Positions 26,271 to 34,809 of a stretch of DNA of 64,000 nt are shown piece after piece (position 1 is the first letter of the stretch; each line of letters starts with the position of its first letter). Made by a program: the position numbers and the translations under genes. The stretch covers positions 19,753-83,752 of the forward strand of contig NZ_AAYC01000017.1 of the NCBI RefSeq assembly GCF_000169455.1, written 5' to 3'. This stretch comes from Roseobacter sp. SK209-2-6. GTDB lineage: Bacteria; Pseudomonadota; Alphaproteobacteria; Rhodobacterales; Rhodobacteraceae. Under the pieces are notes generated by a model that was not told where the DNA came from, did no database searches, and saw nothing but the letters and a program-made list of their open reading frames with translations.

Positions 26271-27772
26271 GCGCGCTTGAAATCGGAATTGCTTCTTTCC
26301 CCATTCTGATGGGACTGATCTTCCTCAGGGTGCCGATTGGGCTCTCGATGTTCCTGGTGGGCCTAGGCGGGTTGATCATCGTCACCGATGGCACCCAGGT
26401 GGCCTTTGGCCGCCTCAAGAGTGAGACCTACACAACCTTTTCCTCCTATTCGCTGACCATCGTGCCGATGTTCCTCCTGATGGGGCATTTTGCAACGCTG
26501 GGCGGCATGTCCTCGGCCCTGTTCAAGGCCGCTGAGGGCTTTCTGGGCCATAAAAAGGGCGGGGTTGCCATGGCCGCCATCGGCGCCTGCGCAGGCTTTG
26601 GCGCCATCTGCGGGTCTTCTCTGGCGACCGCTGCCACCATGGGCCGGGTCGCCCTGCCCGAGCTGAAGCAATATGGCTATGCGGGCGGTTTCTCGACCGC
26701 GACGCTGGCGGCTGGCGGCACCCTTGGCATCCTGATCCCACCCTCGGTGGTGCTGGTGATCTATGCCATCCTGACTGAACAGAATATCGCTAAGCTGTTC
26801 CTGGCGGCCTTTATCCCCGGCCTATTGGCAGCCCTTGGCTATGTCATCGTGGTCTCCATCTACGTGCGCCTCTACCCCAAGGCGGCAGGCACCCGCCCGG
26901 CCATCCCCTGGTCCGAACGGTTCGGCAATCTGGTCAAGGTCTGGCCTGTACTCCTGGTTTTTGGCCTGGTTGTGGGCGGCATCTATCTGGGCTGGTTTAC
27001 CCCCACCGAAGGTGCAGCCGTCGGGGCCTTTGGCACCGGCTTCATCGCCTGGATGAATGGCGGCCTGGACCGCGAGAATCTGGTCGACAGCTTCATGGTC
27101 ACCGCCCGCTCCACTGCGATGATCTTCTTCATCGTATTGGGCGCCGGGTTCTACAACGGTTTCCTGGCCCTCACCAAGGTGCCGCAGGAGCTGGCGGATT
27201 TCGTGGTCAGCCAGGGCTTTAGCCCCTGGGTGGTGCTGGCGTTGATCCTCGCCTTCTATCTGGTCTTTGGTTGCCTGATGGATTCGCTCTCGATGATCCT
27301 ACTGACCATTCCGATCTTCTTCCCGGTGATTTCAGTCATGGACTTTGGCCTCTTGTCCCTGGTCGATATGCAGGCAGACGCCGCAATGGAAGTTCTGCGC
27401 AATGGCGTGCCCGAAGGTATGGGAGCGGAGATGCTCGCATCCATTCAGGAGAGCATCGCCAATGGGGTAGAGCTGACCCGCGAGCAGATGAAGGAGCTGG
27501 GCATTCGGGTGACCGAAGGCCGGGTGAACCGGATTGAGGCCGAATATGTCGCCATCTGGTTCGGCATTCTGGTGCTGATCGTGGTTGAGGTTGGCTTGAT
27601 CACCCCGCCGGTGGGAATGAACCTCTTCATCATCAACGCCATGGATCGCAAGACCAAGATGGTCGACACCTATAAGGCCGTGATGTTCTTTGTCGCCTCC
27701 GACATCATCCGGGTGATTATCCTGGTGCTCTTCCCGATCATCACGCTCTTACCTTTGATGCTGCTGCACTAG
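26267..27772 (+). CDS. TRAP transporter large permease (DctM family), with extra loop
   Basis: A 501-residue sodium-coupled permease of the DctM family (GHFATLGGMSSALFKAAEGF, GGTLGILIPPSVVLVIYAI, LITPPVGMNLFIINAM). DctM proteins usually have about 430 residues. The excess lies in a hydrophilic insertion of about 60 residues (about 362-424, MEVLRNGVPEGMGAEMLAS to IRVTEGRVNRIEAEY) between the penultimate hydrophobic segments, which some TRAP subfamilies carry. A strong terminator follows. Confidence 0.94.
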   Translation: MSALEIGIASFPILMGLIFLRVPIGLSMFLVGLGGLIIVTDGTQVAFGRLKSETYTTFSSYSLTIVPMFLLMGHFATLGGMSSALFKAAEGFLGHKKGGVAMAAIGACAGFGAICGSSLATAATMGRVALPELKQYGYAGGFSTATLAAGGTLGILIPPSVVLVIYAILTEQNIAKLFLAAFIPGLLAALGYVIVVSIYVRLYPKAAGTRPAIPWSERFGNLVKVWPVLLVFGLVVGGIYLGWFTPTEGAAVGAFGTGFIAWMNGGLDRENLVDSFMVTARSTAMIFFIVLGAGFYNGFLALTKVPQELADFVVSQGFSPWVVLALILAFYLVFGCLMDSLSMILLTIPIFFPVISVMDFGLLSLVDMQADAAMEVLRNGVPEGMGAEMLASIQESIANGVELTREQMKELGIRVTEGRVNRIEAEYVAIWFGILVLIVVEVGLITPPVGMNLFIINAMDRKTKMVDTYKAVMFFVASDIIRVIILVLFPIITLLPLMLLH

Positions 27773-27792
27773 TCTTGCGGCCTGACAAATCA

Positions 27793-27823
27793 AACCCCGC
27801 TCGCCTCGCCGAGCGGGGTTTTT
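27793..27823 (+). terminator. Intrinsic terminator after the TRAP operon
   Basis: CCCCGCTCG (27795-27803) and CGAGCGGGG (27810-27818) form a perfect nine-pair stem with a six-base loop, flanked by AAA and TTTTT. It lies 22 bases after the dctM stop. Confidence 0.93.
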
Positions 27824-27871
27824 CCTTTCTGTCCCACCGCTATACTGCCTAGAAATCACAAAGGACCTAGG

Positions 27872-28306
27872 ATGCCGGACCACGACAAAAGCAGATTTGT
27901 ACACCAGATCCGGGTTGGTTGGGGCCACTGCGACCCGGCACAGATCGCCTATACTGGCCACCTGCCCGCATTCGCACTGGAAGCCATCGATGCTTGGTGG
28001 GAGCACCACCTTGACGGCGATGGCTGGTACCAGATGGAACTGGACCGGGGCACCGGCACTCCCTTTGTCTCCATGAGCCTGGAATTCCGCAGTCCGGTCA
28101 CTCCGCGGTACAGGCTCGACTGTGAGGTCTGGCCCTGTGCCATCGGCAATAAATCCGTCACCTTCCGGGTGGATGCCCTCCAGAACGGCACCCTGTGCTT
28201 TGAGGGCAAATTCACCTGCGTCTTTATTGACCCGGCTGAGTTCAAGGCCCGCCCTGCGCCGGAGGATTACCGCGCCATTGTTGAGGCAAACCTGCGGCCG
28301 GAATAG
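27872..28306 (+). CDS. Acyl-CoA thioesterase, 4-hydroxybenzoyl-CoA thioesterase-like (hotdog fold)
   Basis: A 144-residue hotdog-fold protein. The segment VGWGHCDPAQIAYTGHLPAF matches the 4HBT active-site helix, with Asp24 in GHCDPAQ as the likely catalytic acid. Such enzymes hydrolyse aromatic or short acyl-CoA thioesters; the substrate is not fixed by sequence. It stands alone between the TRAP operon and a convergent DNA glycosylase-like gene. Confidence 0.88.
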   Translation: MPDHDKSRFVHQIRVGWGHCDPAQIAYTGHLPAFALEAIDAWWEHHLDGDGWYQMELDRGTGTPFVSMSLEFRSPVTPRYRLDCEVWPCAIGNKSVTFRVDALQNGTLCFEGKFTCVFIDPAEFKARPAPEDYRAIVEANLRPE

Positions 28307-28324
28307 AACCCGTTTTGTTACAGA

Positions 28325-28403
28325 GGGCAGCGCCCGAGCCTGGGCGGGTGCGAAAGCGCCCTCCCATGGGGAGGGTCGGGCGCTGCCCGGCCTTGCGGCC
28401 GGG
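28325..28403. repeat. Palindromic element between convergent genes (REP-like, may terminate both ways)
   Basis: The arms GGGCAGCGCCCGA (28325-28337) and TCGGGCGCTGCCC (28376-28388) are perfect 13-base complements, with a CCCTCCCATGGGGAGGG dyad inside. The right arm also joins a second hairpin, CCCGGCC-ttgc-GGCCGGG (28386-28403), so two structures compete. It fills the gap between two genes transcribed toward each other. Confidence 0.75.
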
Positions 28404-28424
28404 GAAAAGGACTTTGGCACCCCG

Positions 28425-29639
28425 TCAAGCCGGCTCTCTCAGCCACTCATCCGCCAGGTCCACTTCAGCCAGTCCGGCAAAGCGTGCCACCCGCTCCAGC
28501 TCTGCCTCCAGCCGCTTGATCCGGGCAGGTGAAAACTTCACCCCGCGTTCGGGCCACAGCGCTGTCACCCGCAACAGATCCGCATTGCGATCGGCCTTCA
28601 TGTCGATCCGACCAACCATGCGCTGCCCCTCGATCAGGGGAAATACATAATAGCCGTATTTCCGTTTGGGCGCCGGGGTGAAGACCTCGATCCGGTAGTG
28701 AAAGCCAAAGAGCCGCTCTGCCCGCTTGCGATCCCTGAGCATCGGATCAAAAGGGCTAAGCACCCGCATCCGCCCCGGAGCCGTGCCCAGGTCCGCCGCC
28801 TGTTCCACTACATCAGGTCGCGCAAAATGCTTGCGCAGAGAACCATCAGCGGCTTCCACCTCGATTTCGATCAACTCCCCCCGTCCCAGCGCATCGCGGC
28901 ACCAATCACGTGCCTCCGCAGCCGAGGCCGTATCCCAGAACGCAGCCAACTCGCCTGAGGTGGCAAACCCAAGCCGGTCCAGCGCCGCATTGCATAGCCA
29001 GTCCACCGTGGCTGCTGGGTCAAGCGTTTCATGCGGAGGCCGCAGCACCTCTTCGATCACCCGCTCTGTCAGATCATAGCGTTTCTGAAATCCCGTCCGA
29101 CCAACAACGGTGAGCGCACCTTTGCGCCAGAGGTACTCCAGGGCGGTTTTGGACGGGTGCCAATCCCACCAACCTCCGGAGCCCTTCTTTTCGCCCTTGC
29201 CCACATCGGAGGAACTAACAGGCCCATGGTCGCGCACATGCGTCAGCACTGTCTCGAATTGCTGCTCAAACCCATCCCGGCGCCAATTGCGCCAGCGTTT
29301 GCGAAGCAAGGCCTCGTCGCGCTGAAACCGCAAATGCCATCGCGGGTAAAACTCCATCGGGATCATCGCCGCATCATGGGTCCAATGCTCAAACAGGGTA
29401 TCGCCCTGGTCATAGAGACTGGTCAGGTGCTTGGGCCGGTAGCTGGGGCGGCGCGCATAAAGGATCACATCATGGGCGCGAGCTACGGTATTGATACTGT
29501 CCAGCTGCACAAATCCCAGCCGGGAGATCAAGTCCAGCAGATCCGCCCCCTTGGCCGGCCCGCTTGGAGCTTCCAGCAGCGCGTGACGATCCATGAAAAG
29601 CCGCCGCGCCAGACCGTTTTCCAGACGCGGCAGCGCCAT
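28425..29639 (-). CDS. YcaQ/AlkX-like winged-helix DNA glycosylase
   Basis: A 404-residue protein of the HTH_42 (YcaQ) family. Family members unhook interstrand crosslinks and excise bulky alkylated bases. The QxD active motif is present as VQLDSINTVARAHD near residue 45, and the segments LFEHWTHDAAMIP and the C-terminal KRKYGYYVFPLIEGQRMVGRID are typical. The ATG overlaps the stop of the LacI gene upstream (ATGA), so both are cotranscribed, an unusual pairing for a repair enzyme. Confidence 0.9.
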   Translation of the reverse strand: MALPRLENGLARRLFMDRHALLEAPSGPAKGADLLDLISRLGFVQLDSINTVARAHDVILYARRPSYRPKHLTSLYDQGDTLFEHWTHDAAMIPMEFYPRWHLRFQRDEALLRKRWRNWRRDGFEQQFETVLTHVRDHGPVSSSDVGKGEKKGSGGWWDWHPSKTALEYLWRKGALTVVGRTGFQKRYDLTERVIEEVLRPPHETLDPAATVDWLCNAALDRLGFATSGELAAFWDTASAAEARDWCRDALGRGELIEIEVEAADGSLRKHFARPDVVEQAADLGTAPGRMRVLSPFDPMLRDRKRAERLFGFHYRIEVFTPAPKRKYGYYVFPLIEGQRMVGRIDMKADRNADLLRVTALWPERGVKFSPARIKRLEAELERVARFAGLAEVDLADEWLREPA

Positions 29640-30664
29640 CAGCGGCGCTTCAGTGTATCGCCAAAGGAGATTGTGGGTGTCAGGCTCACATGTTTCTCCA
29701 GCTCGACCTCGGGGTCATCCAGCTGGGCGGCAATGATCTCCGCCGCCTTGCGCCCAATTTCCTGGCGGCAAGCGTCCATTGTGGCCAATTTGCGCGGCAA
29801 CCCCTGCAGCAGTTCAACCCCGTTGAAGCCGGCAAGACCAATCTGGCCAGGCACATCAATGCCTTGATCCATCAGATACAAAAGCCCGCCAGCGCCAATC
29901 ATATCATTGGAGTAATAGAGGAAATCCAGCTCCGGCGAGCGCTCCAGCATTTCCTGAGTCATCTCGCGCCCCTTGGCCAGAGCAGAGCCACCGGAATAGA
30001 AAGCACGATCCTCGATCTCGACACCCTCTTTCGCCAACGCTTCGGTGAACCCTTCAAAGCGTTTGCGCGCTCGGTGATCGAGCGGCATCTTGGTCCCCAT
30101 GAAACCGATATGACGGTAACCCGCTTTGAGGATCGCCTTGGCCATCTCACGGCCCGCACGGCGGTGAGAAATCCCGACCATGGCATCCACCGGCTTGCCA
30201 TCGGTATCCATGATCTCAACCACCGGAATGCCAGCTGCATTCAGCATAGCGCGCGCCGCCTCTGTATGCTCAAGCCCGGCAATGATCACGCCAGAAGGCC
30301 GCCAGGAAAGCATCTCATAGAGAACTTTCTCTTCTTTTTCAGGCTGATAGTCTGTAACACCGACAACCGGCTGCAACTCAGTGTTTTCCAGAACCCGGTT
30401 GATACCGGTCAGCACCTCGGGAAAAACCATATTGGAAAGCGACGGGATAATCACCGCGACCAGATTTACCCGGCTGGAGGCCAAGGCCCCGGCAATCTTA
30501 TTGGGCACATAGCCCAGTTCCTTGGCGGCCGTCAGAACTTTGACGCGGGTCTTCTCAGACACGTCTCCGCGGTTACGCAAAACGCGGCTCACCGTCATTT
30601 CAGAAACACCAGTGGCATCAGAGACATCGCGAAGGGTGAGCGGGCGCTTGTTATCCGTGGTCAC
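29639..30664 (-). CDS. LacI-family transcriptional regulator
   Basis: A 341-residue regulator with an N-terminal LacI helix-turn-helix and hinge (TLRDVSDATGVSEMTVSRVL, then GYVPNKIAGALASSRVNLVAV) and a periplasmic-binding-protein-like sensor domain (SNDMIGAGGLLYLMDQGIDVP). The sequence is of the GntR-gluconate type within the LacI family by general look, but no sugar genes are adjacent. It is translationally coupled to the downstream glycosylase gene. Target and ligand unknown. Confidence 0.92.
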   Translation of the reverse strand: MTTDNKRPLTLRDVSDATGVSEMTVSRVLRNRGDVSEKTRVKVLTAAKELGYVPNKIAGALASSRVNLVAVIIPSLSNMVFPEVLTGINRVLENTELQPVVGVTDYQPEKEEKVLYEMLSWRPSGVIIAGLEHTEAARAMLNAAGIPVVEIMDTDGKPVDAMVGISHRRAGREMAKAILKAGYRHIGFMGTKMPLDHRARKRFEGFTEALAKEGVEIEDRAFYSGGSALAKGREMTQEMLERSPELDFLYYSNDMIGAGGLLYLMDQGIDVPGQIGLAGFNGVELLQGLPRKLATMDACRQEIGRKAAEIIAAQLDDPEVELEKHVSLTPTISFGDTLKRR

Positions 30665-31171
30665 GTTCTATGGCCTTTTATTTTCTGCTGTTAGAAGGTT
30701 AGCGCAGAGAGCGCATCCGATACAATGGGGGCAGATCATATGCGACAAAAGAAACCCCGCTTGGAGCCCCCACATCAAAGATGACAGAGAGCCTTTGCCA
30801 TCGGGTAAATGGCAGCAGTCAAAACAACCATGCCCAAGCCCCTGATTGGGGGGAAACCCTAAAGCTATTGGCGCAACTTGCACCCGTCAGAAGACAGAGC
30901 GCCTCATGGCGCGCTCAAAATGCAATGCAAAAGGTCAATTCACGCAACAAGGCTCAACCAGGCATCGCGAGGCAATGTTCCACCTCTCCGGAGCGACCGT
31001 ACGGGGTAGGACAAGGCTATTCATCCCAAAATTGGTAACGAGGCCTGTTGACCGTCCGTGACACAAGAGGCAAAACGACCAAAGCAGGAAGATTGGCTTT
31101 TGCCCCCTGCAAGCAGCTCTGAGCCTGTATGCTCAGAAAAACCAAGATCTACATATGTAGGTCAAATAAGC
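30665..31171. other. Intergenic region, 507 bases, before tRNA-Arg
   Basis: No convincing protein gene on either strand; the open frames present have no family resemblance. CTGAGC and GCTCAG (31119-31136) form a six-pair hairpin about 35 bases before the tRNA. The segment must hold the LacI-gene promoter on the minus strand and the tRNA promoter on the plus strand, but neither is clear enough to place. Confidence 0.5.
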
Positions 31172-31248
31172 GGCCCCGTGGCTCAACTGGATAGAGCAGC
31201 CCCCTCCTAAGGGGCAGGTTGCAGGTTCGAATCCTGCCGGGGTCGCCA
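31172..31248 (+). tRNA. tRNA-Arg (anticodon CCT)
   Basis: A full cloverleaf of 77 bases with an encoded CCA end. Acceptor arms GGCCCCG and CGGGGTC, D stem GCTC/GAGC, anticodon stem GCCCC/GGGGC with loop CTCCTAA giving anticodon CCT (reads AGG), and T stem GCAGG/CCTGC. The gene borders a decayed mobile element, and tRNA genes of this kind are common integration sites. Confidence 0.97.
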
Positions 31249-31403
31249 AAAACTCTTGAAAGATATGGCATATTTACAGGGCGTTGTGCGGATGCGTGCA
31301 GAAACGCCCGTCGGCTTTCGCGGCGAAATCAGCTGGAACGGCTGATTTCCCGTACAAAACCTGTACAAAATTCGCACGTTTGTGCGTATTTCTGGAGTTA
31401 GTC

Positions 31404-32157
31404 ATGAGCCGCCATAGCTTTGATCCCGAAATCGCCGGACGCATGAGCCTGAACGCGGCAGTGATTTTCCAGAACATCACCTTCTGGATTGAGAAGAACC
31501 AAGCCAATCGCCGGAACCTTCGCGACGGGCGGTATTGGACCTACAACTCGATCTCTGCCTTTGGTGAGTTGTTCCCCTATCTGAGCGAGAAGCAGATCCG
31601 AACAGCGCTCGAAAAGCTGGTCAGCGCAGGGCTCATCATCAAGGGCAATTTCAGCGATGATCGCTATGACCGAACCTGTTGGTATGCCCTGGGCAAATCG
31701 ATCCGACCGAAAGGGAAAATGATGCATTTGCCCCTTAGGGCAAGCCATCTGCCCCAGAGCCAAATCCTATAAGAACAGATATAAACCATATCAAAAACCA
31801 AATCCTTCGCACGCGAAGGCTGCGGTGGAGGATGAAGTTTCTGCAAAGATTTTGTCCGCCTATGCCGAGGATCGCATTCGTGGGAAAGCGGATTGTCTCT
31901 CACAAATCCGCCAAGCGTTGGCCGACGGAGTGGATGCCAAAGACCTCGAGGAAGCAGTGCGGGCCTATGCGAGCGAAAGCGAAGGCTTCACCCGCTCCAA
32001 GGTGTGCTTCTCCGACAATTGGTTCACGTCTGGCCGCTGGCTGAAATATCTTCACAGCCTTGAAGAGGCGAGAGAAGCTGGCAAAGCCAAAGAAGCCGAA
32101 CTGCTGAAATCGAAGCGGCGGGGCTCAGAGCATGAATGCGACAGGTCTGCACAATGA
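31404..32157 (+). pseudogene. Frameshifted winged-helix replication-type gene of a mobile element
   Basis: Two adjacent frames together make one protein of about 250 residues. The first part (31404-31772) has a winged-helix look (NAAVIFQNITFWIEKNQANRR, YLSEKQIRTALEKLVSAGLI). The continuation is one frame over: after GKM near 31720 the alternate frame reads ICPLGQAICPRAKSYKNRYKPY and goes on without a stop into EDEVSAKILSAYAEDRIRG and the end at 32157. This joined order resembles proteins next to mobC/relaxase genes in Rhodobacterales plasmids and islands (from memory, not searched). A single indel around 31715-31727 explains it. The start has GGAG upstream. Confidence 0.7.
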
Positions 32158-33316
32158 GCAGAGAGCAAGGTTACCCACCGATTACATCGGCGGGACTTGT
32201 GAGGGGCGGCAAGCCTCCCCTTCAAACCCCAATCAAACGCACGAAGGCGGCGTCAAAGAGGGCCTTTCCGAGAGCGTGATCTTTCGATGCACCCCGTCGG
32301 AAAAGGCAGCGCTGGTGGCAAAAGCGCTCGCCGCTAGTCTACCTAATGCCACGCTGATGCGGGAGGCCTTGGGGCTGGTCGAGGCACGTCGACGCAAGCC
32401 TGTCCCACGTGTCGACCCAAAGCTGACCTTTGCTATTGCCCGCTTCGGCGGCAACCTCAATCAGCTCTCCCGCTGGATCAACGGCGCGGTCAAATCTGGT
32501 CGCGCGAGCCAGATCGAGGCGTTCAAGGTCACGGCTCAGCTGGTGGTCATCGAACGACAGATGGCGCAGACCGTAGCGGCACACACACGCGGTGAAGAAT
32601 GGTTCTTTTCCATTGGCACAGGCGGCAGTGCGGCCCCTGTAGACTACCTGACAGCTCGAGAAGTTCTGGCCAATGACGAGAACCGCAATCTGATCCGCGA
32701 TAGCACCGGTAAACCACAAACCCAGATCCGCAACCCGCTGCCCGAGGTGCTGCACGGTAACCCCGACCAAACCCGCGACCTGATCGACGCGAGCACCAAC
32801 AAGTGGAGCTACACGGCAGGCGTGATCAGCTTTGCCGATAGCGATGATCCCAGTCCCGACGCCCAGCAAGAGGCCATTGAGCGATTTGAGGCTCTGGCCT
32901 TTGCCGGGCTGGACCGGGATCAATACGACTGCCTCTGGATGCGCCACACGCACGAGAGCAATGTCGAGCTGCACTTCTGCGCGCCACCAGGACATGAGAG
33001 CGCCTTTTCCAGCCTCCGCGGTTTATTGAACAAGACCCATGGCTGGACAGAGCCTTTGGAGCCAGAAAGCGCCCGTGAAGTGAGGGCGACGATTGAAGCA
33101 CCAACGCGCGCGCAAGGTCGTGAAGCGCTGCACGACTGGGTCCTCGATCAGATCAGCGTCGGCAGCATCACCGACCGCGCCAGCATGATCGACGCACTCG
33201 CTGACGCGGGTTTCGAGATCCCCCGCACCAGCAAAAACCTTGAGCGGACTCTTTCTTTGCCAGGCCAGTGCATGTTTTTGAGGTGCGCCGGGATTCATCA
33301 AAATATAAGCAACTGA
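32132..33316 (+). pseudogene. MobC fused to truncated relaxase (mobilization remnant)
   Basis: Residues about 45-155 are a MobC-type relaxosome protein (VIFRCTPSEKAALVAKALAA, FGGNLNQLSRWINGA). From about residue 160 the frame becomes a relaxase (GTGGSAAPVDYLTAREVL) with the metal-binding His motif RHTHESNVELHF. A separate relaxase start, ATG at 32599 (MVLF), is out of frame by one base with the relaxase body, so a small indel in the CTTTTCC tract (32605-32611) probably fused two genes. With one base less, MobC would instead stop at a TAG about 35 bases on. The relaxase is also cut short: after FEIPRTSKN the last about 25 residues look unrelated. Unlikely to be functional. Confidence 0.7.
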
Positions 33317-33687
33317 TATTTTACAGTAAAATTCAGTGTCTAGATTCTCGAATCAAAGAAGCATGCATTCTTAGACTTAATTGGCACCAACTTCTCAACC
33401 CAATATCCCTTTGCTGAACTCACCAGAATGGAACGGAACGAAAGCGCGATGTGTCTAGCTGATAGTGCAATACGCTTTTCCTTAGCCCTCAGAAGGCAAG
33501 AATGGTCACTGAGCCTAAAGAAAACACTATTGCTGGACGCATTCTGGTTTGTTCGCGCACTATTGGACGGCGAACAAACAGCCGACTTTCGTACGCGTTT
33601 CACGCATCCCTGTAACCGACTCTCCGCATGGGTGTTGAGAGTATACCCAGCAACCTGAACGGCAATATCTTGCTTCTCAGAAGAAAG
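33317..33687. other. AT-richer spacer between the mobilization remnant and tRNA-Lys
   Basis: About 370 bases that are more AT-rich than the neighbourhood. Short open frames exist on both strands (33340-33603 minus, 33428-33658 plus) but neither resembles a known family nor has a clear ribosome site. Likely leftover of the mobile element or its junction. No integrase gene and no clear direct repeat of the tRNA-Arg 3' end were found here. Confidence 0.5.
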
Positions 33688-33763
33688 TGGTGAGCCGTGC
33701 AGGATTCGAACCTGCGACCCACTGATTAAAAGTCAGTTGCTCTACCAACTGAGCTAACGGCCC
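33688..33763 (-). tRNA. tRNA-Lys (anticodon TTT)
   Basis: A 76-base cloverleaf with encoded CCA. Acceptor arms GGGCCGT/ACGGCTC, D stem GCTC/GAGC, anticodon stem ACTGA/TCAGT with loop CTTTTAA giving TTT, T stem GCAGG/CCTGC. It faces tRNA-Arg across the mobile remnant, in inverted orientation. Confidence 0.97.
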
Positions 33764-33963
33764 ACTCTCTGTGCTTCGCGATCTAAGTGATTTATCCAGA
33801 AGGATCAAGCGCTTATTTCGCTTCGAGGCTGCGTTTCTGTGTCAGTCACGCTGTCCCGATAGGCGGCGTATCTACGGTCAAGCCTGCAAAGGGTCAACCC
33901 CCTTTTTCCAACTTTCTGCGCCTCAGGCTGGATTCATTTCCAACGCGGGTCTATATGCCCGTC

Positions 33964-34809
33964 ATGCGCATAGATTCTGATACTCCCCTCCCCTTTATGA
34001 AGATGCATGGCCTCGGCAATGACTTCGTTGTTGTAGATGCACGGCATCTGAAACTAGATGTCACGCCTGCTTTGGCAAAGGGAATCGCACATCGCAGATT
34101 CGGCATCGGATTTGACCAGCTCACACTGATCGAATCGCCCAAGGCAAATTCTCCAGCCGACGCGCATCTCCTGTTCTACAATGCAGACGGATCGACATCC
34201 GCGGCCTGTGGCAATGCCACCCGCTGTGTCGCACGTCACCTGATGGCAGAAAGCGGTAAATCAGAACTGCATTTGACGACAGATCGCGGGGATCTTCTTG
34301 CCCATGACAGCGGAGACGGCCTGACTTCGGTCAACATGGGGCAACCCCAGCTACTCTGGGATCAGGTACCGTTGGCTGAAGAGGTGGACACGCTGGAACT
34401 TCCGATTGAGGGTGGGCCAACGGCGACGGGCATGGGTAACCCCCATTGCACTTTTTTCGTTGAAAACGCCGACCTCATTCCACTGGAGGAGTTTGGTCCC
34501 CGCTATGAGCATCATCCGCTCTATCCTGAACGCACCAATGTGCAAGTCGCGCATATTGTCGGTCCTGACCATATCCGGATGCGGGTCTGGGAGCGCGGTG
34601 TCGGGGTGACCTTGGCCTCCGGCTCTTCCTCCTGTGCGACCGCTGTGGCCGCAGCACGCCGGGGGCTTACAGGGCGTAAAGTCCAAGTGGATCTTGATGG
34701 TGGAACCCTATGGATCGATTGGCGTGAGGATGGGGTATGGATGACAGGTCCGACCATGCATGTCAGCAGCGGCAGCTTCACCCGCGAATTTCTGGAGAGC
34801 CTGGGATGA
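33964..34809 (+). CDS. dapF: Diaminopimelate epimerase
   Basis: Interconverts LL- and meso-diaminopimelate for lysine and peptidoglycan. The frame is open back to 33787, but the family begins at FMKMHGLGNDFVVVD, so the ATG at 33964 is chosen (ATG 33955 is possible; neither has a clear ribosome site). Length is 281 residues. The first catalytic cysteine is Cys82 (AACGNATRC). At the second site, where E. coli and H. influenzae DapF read ACGSGAC, this protein reads ASGSSSC, so the expected catalytic Cys is Ser219 and the retained Cys224 matches the other cysteine. The stop overlaps the mtaB start. Confidence 0.93.
   Translation: MRIDSDTPLPFMKMHGLGNDFVVVDARHLKLDVTPALAKGIAHRRFGIGFDQLTLIESPKANSPADAHLLFYNADGSTSAACGNATRCVARHLMAESGKSELHLTTDRGDLLAHDSGDGLTSVNMGQPQLLWDQVPLAEEVDTLELPIEGGPTATGMGNPHCTFFVENADLIPLEEFGPRYEHHPLYPERTNVQVAHIVGPDHIRMRVWERGVGVTLASGSSSCATAVAAARRGLTGRKVQVDLDGGTLWIDWREDGVWMTGPTMHVSSGSFTREFLESLG

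Noticed and set aside
33340..33658. Small open frames on both strands between the mobile remnant and tRNA-Lys
   Set aside because: No ribosome sites, no family likeness, and they overlap each other; treated as non-coding.
31172..33763. Identical 17-base T-arm in tRNA-Arg and tRNA-Lys as flanking attachment repeats
   Set aside because: The shared GCAGGTTCGAATCCTGC is ordinary T-arm conservation and is nearly self-complementary, so it is not evidence of attachment sites.
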